From Streptomyces smaragdinus (lineage in GTDB: Bacteria > Actinomycetota > Actinomycetes > Streptomycetales > Streptomycetaceae): a stretch of 64,000 nucleotides of DNA. A model generated the notes under the pieces. It was not told where the DNA came from and ran no database searches. It was given only the letters and a program-made list of their open reading frames with translations. This document shows, in pieces, positions 32,356-40,081 of this stretch. The position numbers were made by a program, and so were the translations under genes. Location of the stretch: positions 153,145-217,144 of the forward strand of contig NZ_WEGJ01000007.1 in assembly GCF_009604385.1 (NCBI RefSeq), read 5' to 3'. The first letter of the stretch is position 1. Every line of letters begins with the position of its first letter.

Positions 32356-33360
32356 TCAGGGGCCCGACAGCTCCGGGATCACGTACTGGCCGTAGGCGTC
32401 GATCGTCGTCTCCTTGGCGTCGTGCATCGCGTAGATCGCGAACTGGTCGACGCCCAGTTCGCGCAGCGCCCGCAGCTTCTCCAGATGCGCCTCGACGGGG
32501 CCGAGGAGACAGAAGTGGTCGACGATCTCGTCGGGGACGAAGTCCGTGGACGGGTTCCCGGCCCGGCCGTGGTGGGAGTAGTCGTAGCCCTCGCGTTCCT
32601 TGATGTACGCGGTGAGCGCCTCGGGTACGACGTCGGAGTGCTCGCCGTAGCGTCCGACGAGGTCGGCGACGTGGTTGCCGACCATGCCGCCGAACCAGCG
32701 GCACTGGTCGCGGGCGTGCGCCAGGTCGTCGCCGACGTACGCGGGGGCGGCGACGCAGATCGACACCTCGGAGGGGTCACGGCCGGCGGCCGCGGCGGCG
32801 TCCCGTACCGACTTGACCATGAACTCGGTCAGATAGAGGTCGGCGAGCTGCAGGATGAACCCGTCCGCCTCGCGTCCGGCGAGCTCGAGCGCCTTGGGCC
32901 CGTACGCGGCCATCCACACCGGCAGCCTGCCGTCCCGTACCCACGGGAACCGCAGCGGCTGTCCCCCGACGTCCGTCTCGCGGCCCTCCGCCAGGTCCCG
33001 GATCGCGCGCATGGCGTCGCTGAGGCGGGCGAGGGTGTTGGGCTTGCGGCCGGCCACCCGCATGGCGGAGTCGCCGCGGCCGATGCCGCACACAGTGCGG
33101 TTGCCGTACATCTCGTTGAGGGTGGCGAAGGCGGAGGCGGTGACCTCCCAGGCGCGGGTGCCGGGGTTGGTGACCATGGTGCCGACCGTGAGCGCGTCGG
33201 TGTGCTCGAGGATGCGGCTGTAGATGACGAACGGCTCCTGCCACAGCACGGTGGAGTCGAACGTCCAGCCGTGGGTGAAGCCGCGTTGCTCGGCGCGGCG
33301 CATCAGCTCGACGACGGCCGATGCGGGCGGATCGGTCTGCAGGACGAGTCCGAAGTCCAC
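32356..33360 (-). CDS. LLM-class (F420-type) flavin-dependent oxidoreductase
   Basis: 334 residues. The GTG start at 33360 is fixed by AAGGAG at 6 nt; the frame is open to 33438 without another site. It is a luciferase-like TIM barrel: VDFGLVLQTDPPASAVVELM at the start, GTMVTNPGTRAWEVTASAFATL, GIGRGDSAMRVAG, LPVWMAAYGPKALELAG and a C-terminal DQFAIYAMHDAKE. These enzymes use F420 or FMN; members of this subfamily often sit beside NCS1 permeases and hydantoinase-type genes. No hydantoinase is seen in the window. Likely operon: oxidoreductase then permease. Substrate unknown. Confidence 0.88.
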   Translation of the reverse strand: MDFGLVLQTDPPASAVVELMRRAEQRGFTHGWTFDSTVLWQEPFVIYSRILEHTDALTVGTMVTNPGTRAWEVTASAFATLNEMYGNRTVCGIGRGDSAMRVAGRKPNTLARLSDAMRAIRDLAEGRETDVGGQPLRFPWVRDGRLPVWMAAYGPKALELAGREADGFILQLADLYLTEFMVKSVRDAAAAAGRDPSEVSICVAAPAYVGDDLAHARDQCRWFGGMVGNHVADLVGRYGEHSDVVPEALTAYIKEREGYDYSHHGRAGNPSTDFVPDEIVDHFCLLGPVEAHLEKLRALRELGVDQFAIYAMHDAKETTIDAYGQYVIPELSGP

Positions 33361-33553
33361 TCCGGTCTCCTTCGCGTTCGGTGCGCGGAAGGCGACGGCT
33401 GGCTCCGGGCCTTCCGCGCTGTTACGGGCGGGGCTCACGCGGGGCGTACGTGCCGCGGTCCGCGCGCCCTGAGAACTGCCGGGTGCCCGTCACGGTTTCG
33501 CGGACTCCGGCATTGAGGTGACCCAGGACACACCGGCCGGGTGAAGGGGACCA

Positions 33554-33582
33554 ATCCTGGACTCGTTCCGAGGGGTTGGCAA
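33554..33582 (-). promoter_or_regulatory. predicted promoter of the oxidoreductase-permease operon
   Basis: On the minus strand TTGCCA (33582-33577), 17-nt spacer, CAGGAT (33559-33554): a good vegetative-type match, ~194 nt upstream of the GTG start. Confidence 0.5.
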
Positions 33583-33617
33583 TAGTGCTTCGGGAGCCCC
33601 GCTACCGGCCCGCAACC

Positions 33618-33653
33618 GGACGGGGCCGGCCCCTTTCGGGACCGGCCCCGTCC
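33618..33653. terminator. terminator of the GH87 gene
   Basis: GGACGGGGCCGG (33618-33629) pairs with CCGGCCCCGTCC (33642-33653), 12 bp, with partial pairing extending into the loop; it starts 9 nt past the GH87 stop. Confidence 0.85.
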
Positions 33654-33662
33654 AGGCGTACG

Positions 33663-36600
33663 TCAGCGCATCGGCGCCCGCTGCGGGGAGGCGAGGCCGG
33701 GAGCGGTGGTGAAGGTGAACTGCGAGCCCGGCTGGACCACGATGTCGCCGTCCGCCGAGTTGGTGACGGTCACGTTCGTCAGGGTCGCGCCGCCGCGGAC
33801 CCCGGCCTGCGCCAGGATTCCCGCACCGTTGTTCGACCGGTCGATGGTGATGTTGGTGAGTTGGGCGTTCGGCACCGCGCCGCCGCCCTGTTTGAACTGG
33901 ATGCCGTCGTACGTGGAGTCATGGATCTCGGTGTCCCTGATGACCACCCCGGGGATGTCCGGGCCGGCCGGGAAGACCGTGATCGCGCCGAACTCCTGGG
34001 CCTCGCCCCAGAAGGCGCCGCCCGTCCGGTAGAGGCCGTTGTTCGCGATCAGTGTCTGGCCGGAGAACGGGATCGGGTCGTGGTCGGTGGCCAGCATGAT
34101 CCCCGGGTAGTTCATGGTGTCGGAGACCAGGTTGCTCTCGATGGTGTTGCCGTAGCCGCCGTAGACCGCGATGCCGTTGGCCCGCCAGGGCAGCTGGACG
34201 GTGTTGTTGCGGAAGTGGTTGTCGTGGCCGACGTCGACGGACTGGTCCTTGACGTACTTGCTGGCCCACACGGCCAGGGCGTCGTCGCCGGTGTTGCGGA
34301 ACGAGGAGTTGTAGACGGTGGAGTTACGGGTGCCGTTGGCGAAGTTGACGCCGTCGGCGTAGGTGTTGCGGATGCGTACGCCGGAGAACTCCAGCCCGTC
34401 GCCGGGGCCCCAGAGTTCGGGGATGTTGGAGTAGTCGCGGCCCACCCAGGCGCCGACGTTGGCGTGTTCGATCCACACGTTCGTGATCTTGGTGTTTCGG
34501 CCGAAGCGGCCGTTGAGGCCGACGCCGCCCTCGGCGTTGCCGTCGCCGCCGCGGATGGTGCCGGAACCGAAGATCGCGAGGTCGGAGAGCTGGGTGTTGT
34601 CGTCGATGTCGAAGCCGAAGTTCCCCTCGTGCGGATGGTTGATGCCCCCGGCCTGGTGGGGCGGGGTGAGGGTGTAGAGCTGGGAGTGCCACATGCCGGC
34701 GCCGCGCACCGAGACGTCGCGGATGCCGACCTGGTTGTACTGGCCGCGGTTCAGCGGGTCGTCGGTGAGGATCTTCTGCTCCTGGCGCCACTGGCCGGCC
34801 GGGATCCAGACGCAGGCGATGCGCCCGTTCTGGTCGTCGGTCACGGCGCGCTGGAGGGCGTCGGTGTCGTCGATGCCGTCGTTGGGTACGGCGCCGTAGT
34901 CGGTGATCGAGGTGCACTCGGCCGGTTTGCTCTTCGCCGGCGCGACCTGCTCGAGGTCGATCAGGTCGATGACGTAGTACTCGGCGGTGTCACCGGCGTC
35001 GCGCTGCAGGCGCAGCCGGGTGCCGGGCGGGTAGGTCTGCGGGAGCAGCGCGTGCGACTCGTCGAAGAGACGTCGGGCCGCGGCGCCCGGGTTGTTGGTC
35101 AGCCCCTCGGGGTCGTCGGTGCTGCCGTAGAGCCAGCTGTGCTTGGACGACAGGGTGATCTTCTGTACGAACTGGTCGTTGGCGTAGAGGCTGATCGTCG
35201 CCTCGCGTCCGCCGCCGCCCGGGGCGTCGGGGATGGAGTTGCGGACGACGACGGAGTTGGTGGCGCCGGTGGTGGTGATCTCCACGTGGTCGCCGGTGGC
35301 GTCCAGGCGTACCGAGCGGCGGCCGGAGGACTCGGTGGCGAAGTTGGTGTGGCCGAAGGTGCGCTTGGCGTCGGAGGTCAGGAGCGTGCCGTCGTACGTG
35401 CCCTGCTCCGCCTCGTACTCGGTGTACGGGACGGCGGCGCCGCGGCCGACGACGATCGAGCGGACGTAGGTGTTGTTGTTCTCGTTGGTCTCCGCGACGG
35501 TGTTTGTCGCGTCGGCCGTGGCGGTGAGGGTGGCGCCGCCGCTGGTCGCGGTCCAGGTGCCGGTGAGCGCGACGGTCGTCGACGCGCCGGCGGCGATCGC
35601 GGGGGTGGCGCCGTTCAGGGTGGTCTGGCCGACGGTCAGGCGGGTGGTGCCGGCTCCGGCGGTGCTGGTGCCGCGGTTGTGGACCTCCGCCGTGAAGGAC
35701 ACGGGGGCGCCGGGGGCGGGGTTCGCCGGGGTGGTGGTGACGGCGCGGACCTCGAGGTCGGGGCCGGGGCTCTGGCTCACGGTGAGGGGGGTGGCCGCGG
35801 CGCGGCTGTTGTTGGTGTCGTCGAGCTCGGGGACCGTGTCGGAGGGGTCGACGACGGCGGTGACGGGGTAACTGCCCTGGGCCCGCTTGCCGACGGTGAC
35901 GGGGACCGTGGCCGAGGCCCCCGCGGCCAGCCCGGAGACCGGTGCGCTGCCGGCGACGGTACCGCCGAGGCTGACGTTCACCGTGGTGGCGGCGGAGGGG
36001 GCGGTGCCGGTGTTGCGGACGGTGGCGGTGACGGTGATCGGGTCGGCCTCGGAGGGCTGGGCGGGGGTCCAGGTGAGGTCCGTGAGCTGGAGGTCGGGGT
36101 TGGGGGCGGCGGTGCCGACCACCTGGAGCTCGGCGACCTGGGCGCCGGGGGCTCCGGTGTTGCCGTAGAACTCGAGCCGGACCTCGGCATGGGAGCCGGT
36201 GACGGGGACGGTCACGGTGTTCTGGTTGCCCGAGGGGCTGAACTGGTAGTCGGTGCGGGCCTTCAGCGTGGTGAACGAGCCGGCGGACTGGCCCCGGCCG
36301 AGGACGGCGAAGCTCTGGGTGCGCGGGCCCCAGGCCGGGTCGGGGTTCAGCTTCACCACGACGGAGGACAGGGCGGCGTCGGCGCCGAGGTCGACGGTCA
36401 GGGTGGAGGACTGGCCGGCGGCCTCCCAGTAGGTGCCGGTGCTGTCGTCGACCGCGTTGGGGGCGACGTAGGTCTGGGTGTGGGAGGAGGCCTCGATCGG
36501 CTTGCCCCGGGCGAGGTTCGTCCCTGGTCCCGGGTCGACGGGGCCGCCGCCGGGCCCGTACACCTCCAGCTCGGACAGCTGTCCGGCGGGCCAGCCGGTG

Positions 36601-37064
36601 TTGGCGGTGATGTGCACGCGTATGTAGCGCAGGTCGCGTTCGGTGAAGCCGACCGTGACCGTGTTGCCCGAGCCCGGCGCGAAGATCCGGGCGGACGCGG
36701 CAGAGACGGCGTCGAACGCGGCGCCGTCGGTGCTGCCCTGCACGCTCAGCGTCTGGGTGCGCTGCTCCCAGGTGGCCGGGAGCTTCAGGACGACCTCGTC
36801 GACGCGGGTGCTCGCCCCGAGGTCGATCTGCACCCACTGCGGGAAGGTGCCGTTGGGGCTCTCCCAGTACGAGGCCTGGCTGCCGTCGGTGACGTTCGAC
36901 GCGGTGTACGGGCCGGTGGCGCCGCTGGCGGACGCGGGTCTGCCGAGGGCCAGGTTCGGCCCCTCGGCGGCGACCGCGGTACGGGCCGGCAGGAGGCCGG
37001 TCACCAGCAGCCCGGCGGTGGCCAGGGCGGTGATCAGCCGGCGGATGACGTGCTTCCCTCTCAT
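33663..37064 (-). CDS. secreted GH87-type alpha-1,3-glucanase (mycodextranase-like), multi-modular
   Basis: 1133 residues; a Sec signal (HVIRRLITALATAGLLVTGLLPA). Modules: discoidin/F5-8C domains at ~30-170 and ~178-310, two CARDB-type beta domains (~320-425 and ~430-530), a CBM35/CBM6-like beta domain (~540-680), and a right-handed beta-helix catalytic domain (~690-1133). Asp904 (TYADGVNF) and Asp927/Asp928 (RNTGDDALAVW) reproduce the 23/24-residue spacing of the GH87 catalytic aspartates. The enzyme would hydrolyse alpha-1,3-glucan of fungal walls or bacterial mutan. AGAGGA lies 5 nt before the ATG. With the chitinase nearby it suggests fungal-wall attack. Confidence 0.85.
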   Translation of the reverse strand: MRGKHVIRRLITALATAGLLVTGLLPARTAVAAEGPNLALGRPASASGATGPYTASNVTDGSQASYWESPNGTFPQWVQIDLGASTRVDEVVLKLPATWEQRTQTLSVQGSTDGAAFDAVSAASARIFAPGSGNTVTVGFTERDLRYIRVHITANTGWPAGQLSELEVYGPGGGPVDPGPGTNLARGKPIEASSHTQTYVAPNAVDDSTGTYWEAAGQSSTLTVDLGADAALSSVVVKLNPDPAWGPRTQSFAVLGRGQSAGSFTTLKARTDYQFSPSGNQNTVTVPVTGSHAEVRLEFYGNTGAPGAQVAELQVVGTAAPNPDLQLTDLTWTPAQPSEADPITVTATVRNTGTAPSAATTVNVSLGGTVAGSAPVSGLAAGASATVPVTVGKRAQGSYPVTAVVDPSDTVPELDDTNNSRAAATPLTVSQSPGPDLEVRAVTTTPANPAPGAPVSFTAEVHNRGTSTAGAGTTRLTVGQTTLNGATPAIAAGASTTVALTGTWTATSGGATLTATADATNTVAETNENNNTYVRSIVVGRGAAVPYTEYEAEQGTYDGTLLTSDAKRTFGHTNFATESSGRRSVRLDATGDHVEITTTGATNSVVVRNSIPDAPGGGGREATISLYANDQFVQKITLSSKHSWLYGSTDDPEGLTNNPGAAARRLFDESHALLPQTYPPGTRLRLQRDAGDTAEYYVIDLIDLEQVAPAKSKPAECTSITDYGAVPNDGIDDTDALQRAVTDDQNGRIACVWIPAGQWRQEQKILTDDPLNRGQYNQVGIRDVSVRGAGMWHSQLYTLTPPHQAGGINHPHEGNFGFDIDDNTQLSDLAIFGSGTIRGGDGNAEGGVGLNGRFGRNTKITNVWIEHANVGAWVGRDYSNIPELWGPGDGLEFSGVRIRNTYADGVNFANGTRNSTVYNSSFRNTGDDALAVWASKYVKDQSVDVGHDNHFRNNTVQLPWRANGIAVYGGYGNTIESNLVSDTMNYPGIMLATDHDPIPFSGQTLIANNGLYRTGGAFWGEAQEFGAITVFPAGPDIPGVVIRDTEIHDSTYDGIQFKQGGGAVPNAQLTNITIDRSNNGAGILAQAGVRGGATLTNVTVTNSADGDIVVQPGSQFTFTTAPGLASPQRAPMR

Positions 37065-37377
37065 GACGTCCTCTGTTCCGCCGGGGCGCGGTGGACGCGC
37101 CCCGGATGTGGGGTGGAGCGCGGACAGATGAGGGCACGCCGAAGTAAACCTGCAGGCATGCCCGGAAGTTACGGAAGCTGATTGCAGATTTGCATGGAAT
37201 AGTTGAGGAATTGCGGCTTCAGGCAGCCAGGTTTCTATGGGGTCACCGGTTTGTCAACGCCGCGTACATGACTGCCCGTTCAGACGCACCGCCGGCCGGC
37301 CCCCACGGGATGCCGAGGTGGCCCGGGTCTGTCCCCGCGACCGGATCATTCGCTCGCTGTCGGAGCGTGTAACGCGT
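37065..37377. other. 313-bp region upstream of GH87
   Basis: AT-richer than its surroundings at 37145-37260. On the minus strand a TTGACA (37257-37252) could be a -35, but no good -10 follows at 17 nt. A 10-bp hairpin (37081-37105) lies in the leader. No terminator for the universal stress gene was found. Confidence 0.6.
37081..37105. repeat. leader hairpin just upstream of the GH87 ribosome site
   Basis: CCGGGGCGCG (37081-37090) and CGCGCCCCGG (37096-37105): perfect 10-bp stem, 5-nt loop, ending 16 nt before the start codon, so it may affect translation or mRNA stability. Confidence 0.6.
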
Positions 37378-38253
37378 CTACCCCTCGCCCCGGACCACCG
37401 CGACCGGGCTGTGGGCGTGATGCAGCAGGGCCTGGCTGACCGAGCCGAGGAGGAGGCCGGCGAAGCCGCCGCGCCCGCGGGCGCCGGTGACCACGAGGGC
37501 CGCGTCGCGGCTGGCCTCGATCAGGGCCTGGCGGGGGCCGTCCTTGGTGACCGTCCGGTCGACCCGTACCTCCGGATAATCCGCCACGCGTCCCGCCAGC
37601 ACCTCGGCCAGCAGCCGCTCCCCGGTGTCGGTGAACGTCCCCTTCGGGTCGGCGCCCATCACGACCGGGTCGACGGGCGGCGGCGCGCCGAGGATGCTCC
37701 AGCCGTGGACGGCCCGCACGCTCGTGCCGCGCCAGGACGCCTCCGCGAACGCGAAGTCGATCGCCGCGCTCCCCGCCGGCGAACCGTCGACACCGACCAC
37801 GACCGGGCCCCGCGGGTTCGACTCACCGCGGGCCACCAGCACCGGGCAGTGCCCGTGCGCGGTGAGATGAACGGCCGTGGACCCGAGGAGCAGCCCGGTG
37901 AACGCGCCCCGTCCACGGCTGCCGACCACGATCAGCCCGGCCGTACGGGACTCCTCCATCATCACCGGCAGCACGTCGCCCATCACGACGGCCCCCTCCA
38001 CCGCCACCCCCGGCGCCTCTTCCTCGGCGCGCCGGACGGCGTTGTCCACGAAGATGTCGGCCTGGTGGCGCAGTCCCGCCTCCTGCGGGGCGGGGGCGGA
38101 CGGGTCGAGGGAGACGTTCATCAGCGGCCAGATGAAGGCGAACACGATCCGCAGCCCGGTGCCGCGCAGCCGCGCCTCCCGGGCGGCGAGGCCCACCGCC
38201 CCGAGCGCCGACTCCGACCCGTCCACACCGACCACGACTGGGGCACCGCCCAC
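37378..38253 (-). CDS. tandem universal stress protein (two UspA domains)
   Basis: 291 residues from the GTG at 38253, 5 nt after GGGAGG; the longer frame from 38271 has no site. Two UspA repeats (~5-145 and ~152-291) each start VVVGVDGS and end with an ATP-binding G-x2-G-x9-G-S type motif: GSRGRGAFTGLLLGSTAVHL and GARGRGGFAGLLLGSVSQAL. Such proteins bind ATP and respond to stress or hypoxia; the partner is unknown. It stands between two secreted-enzyme genes with which no functional link is evident. Confidence 0.93.
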   Translation of the reverse strand: MGGAPVVVGVDGSESALGAVGLAAREARLRGTGLRIVFAFIWPLMNVSLDPSAPAPQEAGLRHQADIFVDNAVRRAEEEAPGVAVEGAVVMGDVLPVMMEESRTAGLIVVGSRGRGAFTGLLLGSTAVHLTAHGHCPVLVARGESNPRGPVVVGVDGSPAGSAAIDFAFAEASWRGTSVRAVHGWSILGAPPPVDPVVMGADPKGTFTDTGERLLAEVLAGRVADYPEVRVDRTVTKDGPRQALIEASRDAALVVTGARGRGGFAGLLLGSVSQALLHHAHSPVAVVRGEG

Positions 38254-38302
38254 GGCATCCTCCCTGCACACGTCCGTCCCCCCAGCGTCGCGGACGGCCG
38301 TG

Positions 38303-38350
38303 CCCCACGCCGCCGGTCCGCGTGCGAACGGGTGAACAGGCGGCGTGGGG
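38303..38350. terminator. terminator of the beta-helix protein gene
   Basis: CCCCACGCCGCC (38303-38314) pairs with GGCGGCGTGGGG (38339-38350), 12 bp, 24-nt loop, starting 9 nt past the stop on the minus strand. Confidence 0.7.
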
Positions 38351-38359
38351 GCGGGGCGC

Positions 38360-39865
38360 TCAGGTGACCGGTATACCGGGGTTGACCAGGGCGTTCGCCC
38401 CGATGGCCCGGTTGCCGGCGGTGACCGTGACGGGGCAGGAGGCCGGATCGTACACGGTGACGTTGATGGCGTACCGGGTCGCGCCGGTGGCGCCGGTCAG
38501 GTCGGCGGTGTTGTCGCGGAAGACGGTGCCGCAGCCCCAGCCGGGGTACTGGCTGTGGGTCTGGAAGCCGTCGTTGGTGGTGTGGACGCCGCGGTTGTTC
38601 TCGACGGTGTAGCCGTTGCCCTTCACGTCGACCCAGGAGTCGTCGTAGTTGGCGCCCGTCAGGCCGCTGCCGTCGAAGGTGTTGCCGCGGATCAGACCGC
38701 CGGTGGTGCCTTCCTTGATGTCGATGTTCTCGCCGCCGACGCCGGGGCCGATGCGGTTGTCGAGGATCTGTACGTGGTCGCTCCGGTCGGTGAGGGTGTT
38801 GGCGCTGCCGACGTAGACGCCCTCGCCCATACCGTTGCCCGAGGAGCCGGTGTCGTGGATGTAGGAGTTCCGTACGACGCCGTAGCTGCTGGAGGTGCGG
38901 AAGTGGATGCCCTCCATCGTCAGATGGTGCACCTCCACGCCGTCCACGACCACGTGGTCGGAGGAGTCGGCCATGATGCCCTTCTGGCCGCGGGTGACGC
39001 TGATGCCGTGGAACGTCCAGTACGGGGCGGCGGTGAGCTGGATGACGTTGCCGCCGCCGGTGGGGGTGGACAGGACGGCGTTCGCCGAGCCGGTCAGGGT
39101 GATGGGGGCGGCGGCGGTGCCGGCTCGGGTGATCTTGAAGTTGCCGGAGTACGCACCGTCCGCGAGGCGGATGGTCTGGCCGGGGACGGCGGCGGCGAGG
39201 GCGGCCTTCAGGCCCTTGCTGTCGGATACGTCGACGGTCGGGCCGCTGCCGGGGGTGGTGGGGGTGGGGCTGACCGTGGGTGAGGCGGTCGGGGCCGGGG
39301 TGGTCTGCGTCGGGGTCGGCGTCGGGGACGTGCTCGGGGTGCCGCCGGCCGGTCCCTCCACCGTGACGTCGTCCACGGCCACGGCGCCCGTCCCGTACCA
39401 GCCGCTCACGCCGACGGTGAGCCGGTCGGTCGACGGGCCGGTGAGCACGTCGAGGGTGAGCCGGGTCCAGGTGGCGGAGCCGGCCCAGGTCGAGCGCTCG
39501 ACGCCGGTGCCGGTCGCGGAGAGCTGTACGTAGGAGCCCTTCACCCAGGCGCCCACCGTGTAGCGGGTGTTGGGCTGCACCGCCACGGCCTGCGAGCACG
39601 GCGCGATGTCGGAGGCGCCGGCGGTGGAGGAGAGGGCGTAACTGCCCGCGTGGGGGGCCGCGGTGGTCACCGCGGACGCTCCGGTGCAGGTCCAGCCGCT
39701 GGTGTCACCGGTCTCGAAGTCCCCGTTGCGCAGCAGGATCCCGGTGACGTCGGCGGACGCCACGGCGGGCAGGACGCCGAGGCCCGCGGCGACGACGGCG
39801 GCCGCGACGGCGGCGGCCTTCAGCCGGGCGCGGCGGCGGGGCGGGGGAGGTACGGGGGGTGTCAT
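38360..39865 (-). CDS. secreted right-handed beta-helix protein with N-terminal carbohydrate-binding module
   Basis: 501 residues. Sec signal (Arg-rich, then AAAVAAAVVAAGLGVLPAVASA). Residues ~40-165 resemble a CBM4/9-type jelly roll (LLRNGDFETGDTSGWTC, WTRLTLDVLTG, VAVDDVTVEG). A Pro/Thr/Ser linker follows (~170-210). The C-terminal ~290 residues form a parallel beta-helix beginning LKAALAAAVPGQTIRLADGAY and containing NSYIHDTGSSGNGMGEGVYV and NRGVHTTNDGFQTHS. This fold is typical of polysaccharide lyases (pectate lyase-like or PL6/PL9-like), but I cannot assign a family or identify catalytic residues. AGGAG lies 9 nt before the ATG. Confidence 0.8.
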   Translation of the reverse strand: MTPPVPPPPRRRARLKAAAVAAAVVAAGLGVLPAVASADVTGILLRNGDFETGDTSGWTCTGASAVTTAAPHAGSYALSSTAGASDIAPCSQAVAVQPNTRYTVGAWVKGSYVQLSATGTGVERSTWAGSATWTRLTLDVLTGPSTDRLTVGVSGWYGTGAVAVDDVTVEGPAGGTPSTSPTPTPTQTTPAPTASPTVSPTPTTPGSGPTVDVSDSKGLKAALAAAVPGQTIRLADGAYSGNFKITRAGTAAAPITLTGSANAVLSTPTGGGNVIQLTAAPYWTFHGISVTRGQKGIMADSSDHVVVDGVEVHHLTMEGIHFRTSSSYGVVRNSYIHDTGSSGNGMGEGVYVGSANTLTDRSDHVQILDNRIGPGVGGENIDIKEGTTGGLIRGNTFDGSGLTGANYDDSWVDVKGNGYTVENNRGVHTTNDGFQTHSQYPGWGCGTVFRDNTADLTGATGATRYAINVTVYDPASCPVTVTAGNRAIGANALVNPGIPVT

Positions 39866-40023
39866 CGCGGTGGTCTCCTGACGGCTGGAAGGGTGCGGGT
39901 GTCCTCCGGTGCATGGTTGACCGCCGGGGGGACCGGGGCAGGTCCGGTCGCCCCGGCGGTCGGTATGCGGACCCCCTGATGTGGGGGGTGTTGCCCGGGA
40001 TTTCGTTGCGCCGCTCCCCGGGG

Positions 40024-40053
40024 CCCCCGGCCGGCTTCTTGACCGGCCGGGGG
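40024..40053. terminator. terminator of the chitinase gene
   Basis: CCCCCGGCCGG (40024-40034) pairs with CCGGCCGGGGG (40043-40053), 11-bp stem, 8-nt loop, 28 nt past the chitinase stop. Confidence 0.75.
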
Positions 40054-40081
40054 TCCGGGAGTCAGCCCCGGGCAGTTACAG

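Larger units (their letters stand above)
33361..33662. other. 302-bp region between oxidoreductase and GH87 genes
   Basis: It contains the oxidoreductase promoter (33554-33582), about 195 nt of its leader or upstream DNA, and the GH87 terminator (33618-33653). No additional gene is seen. Confidence 0.7.

Noticed and set aside
33576..37181. 1201-codon plus-strand frame opposite the GH87 gene
   Set aside because: Antisense shadow with Gly/Val/Asp bias and no recognisable domain, while the minus strand encodes clear modules and a signal peptide.
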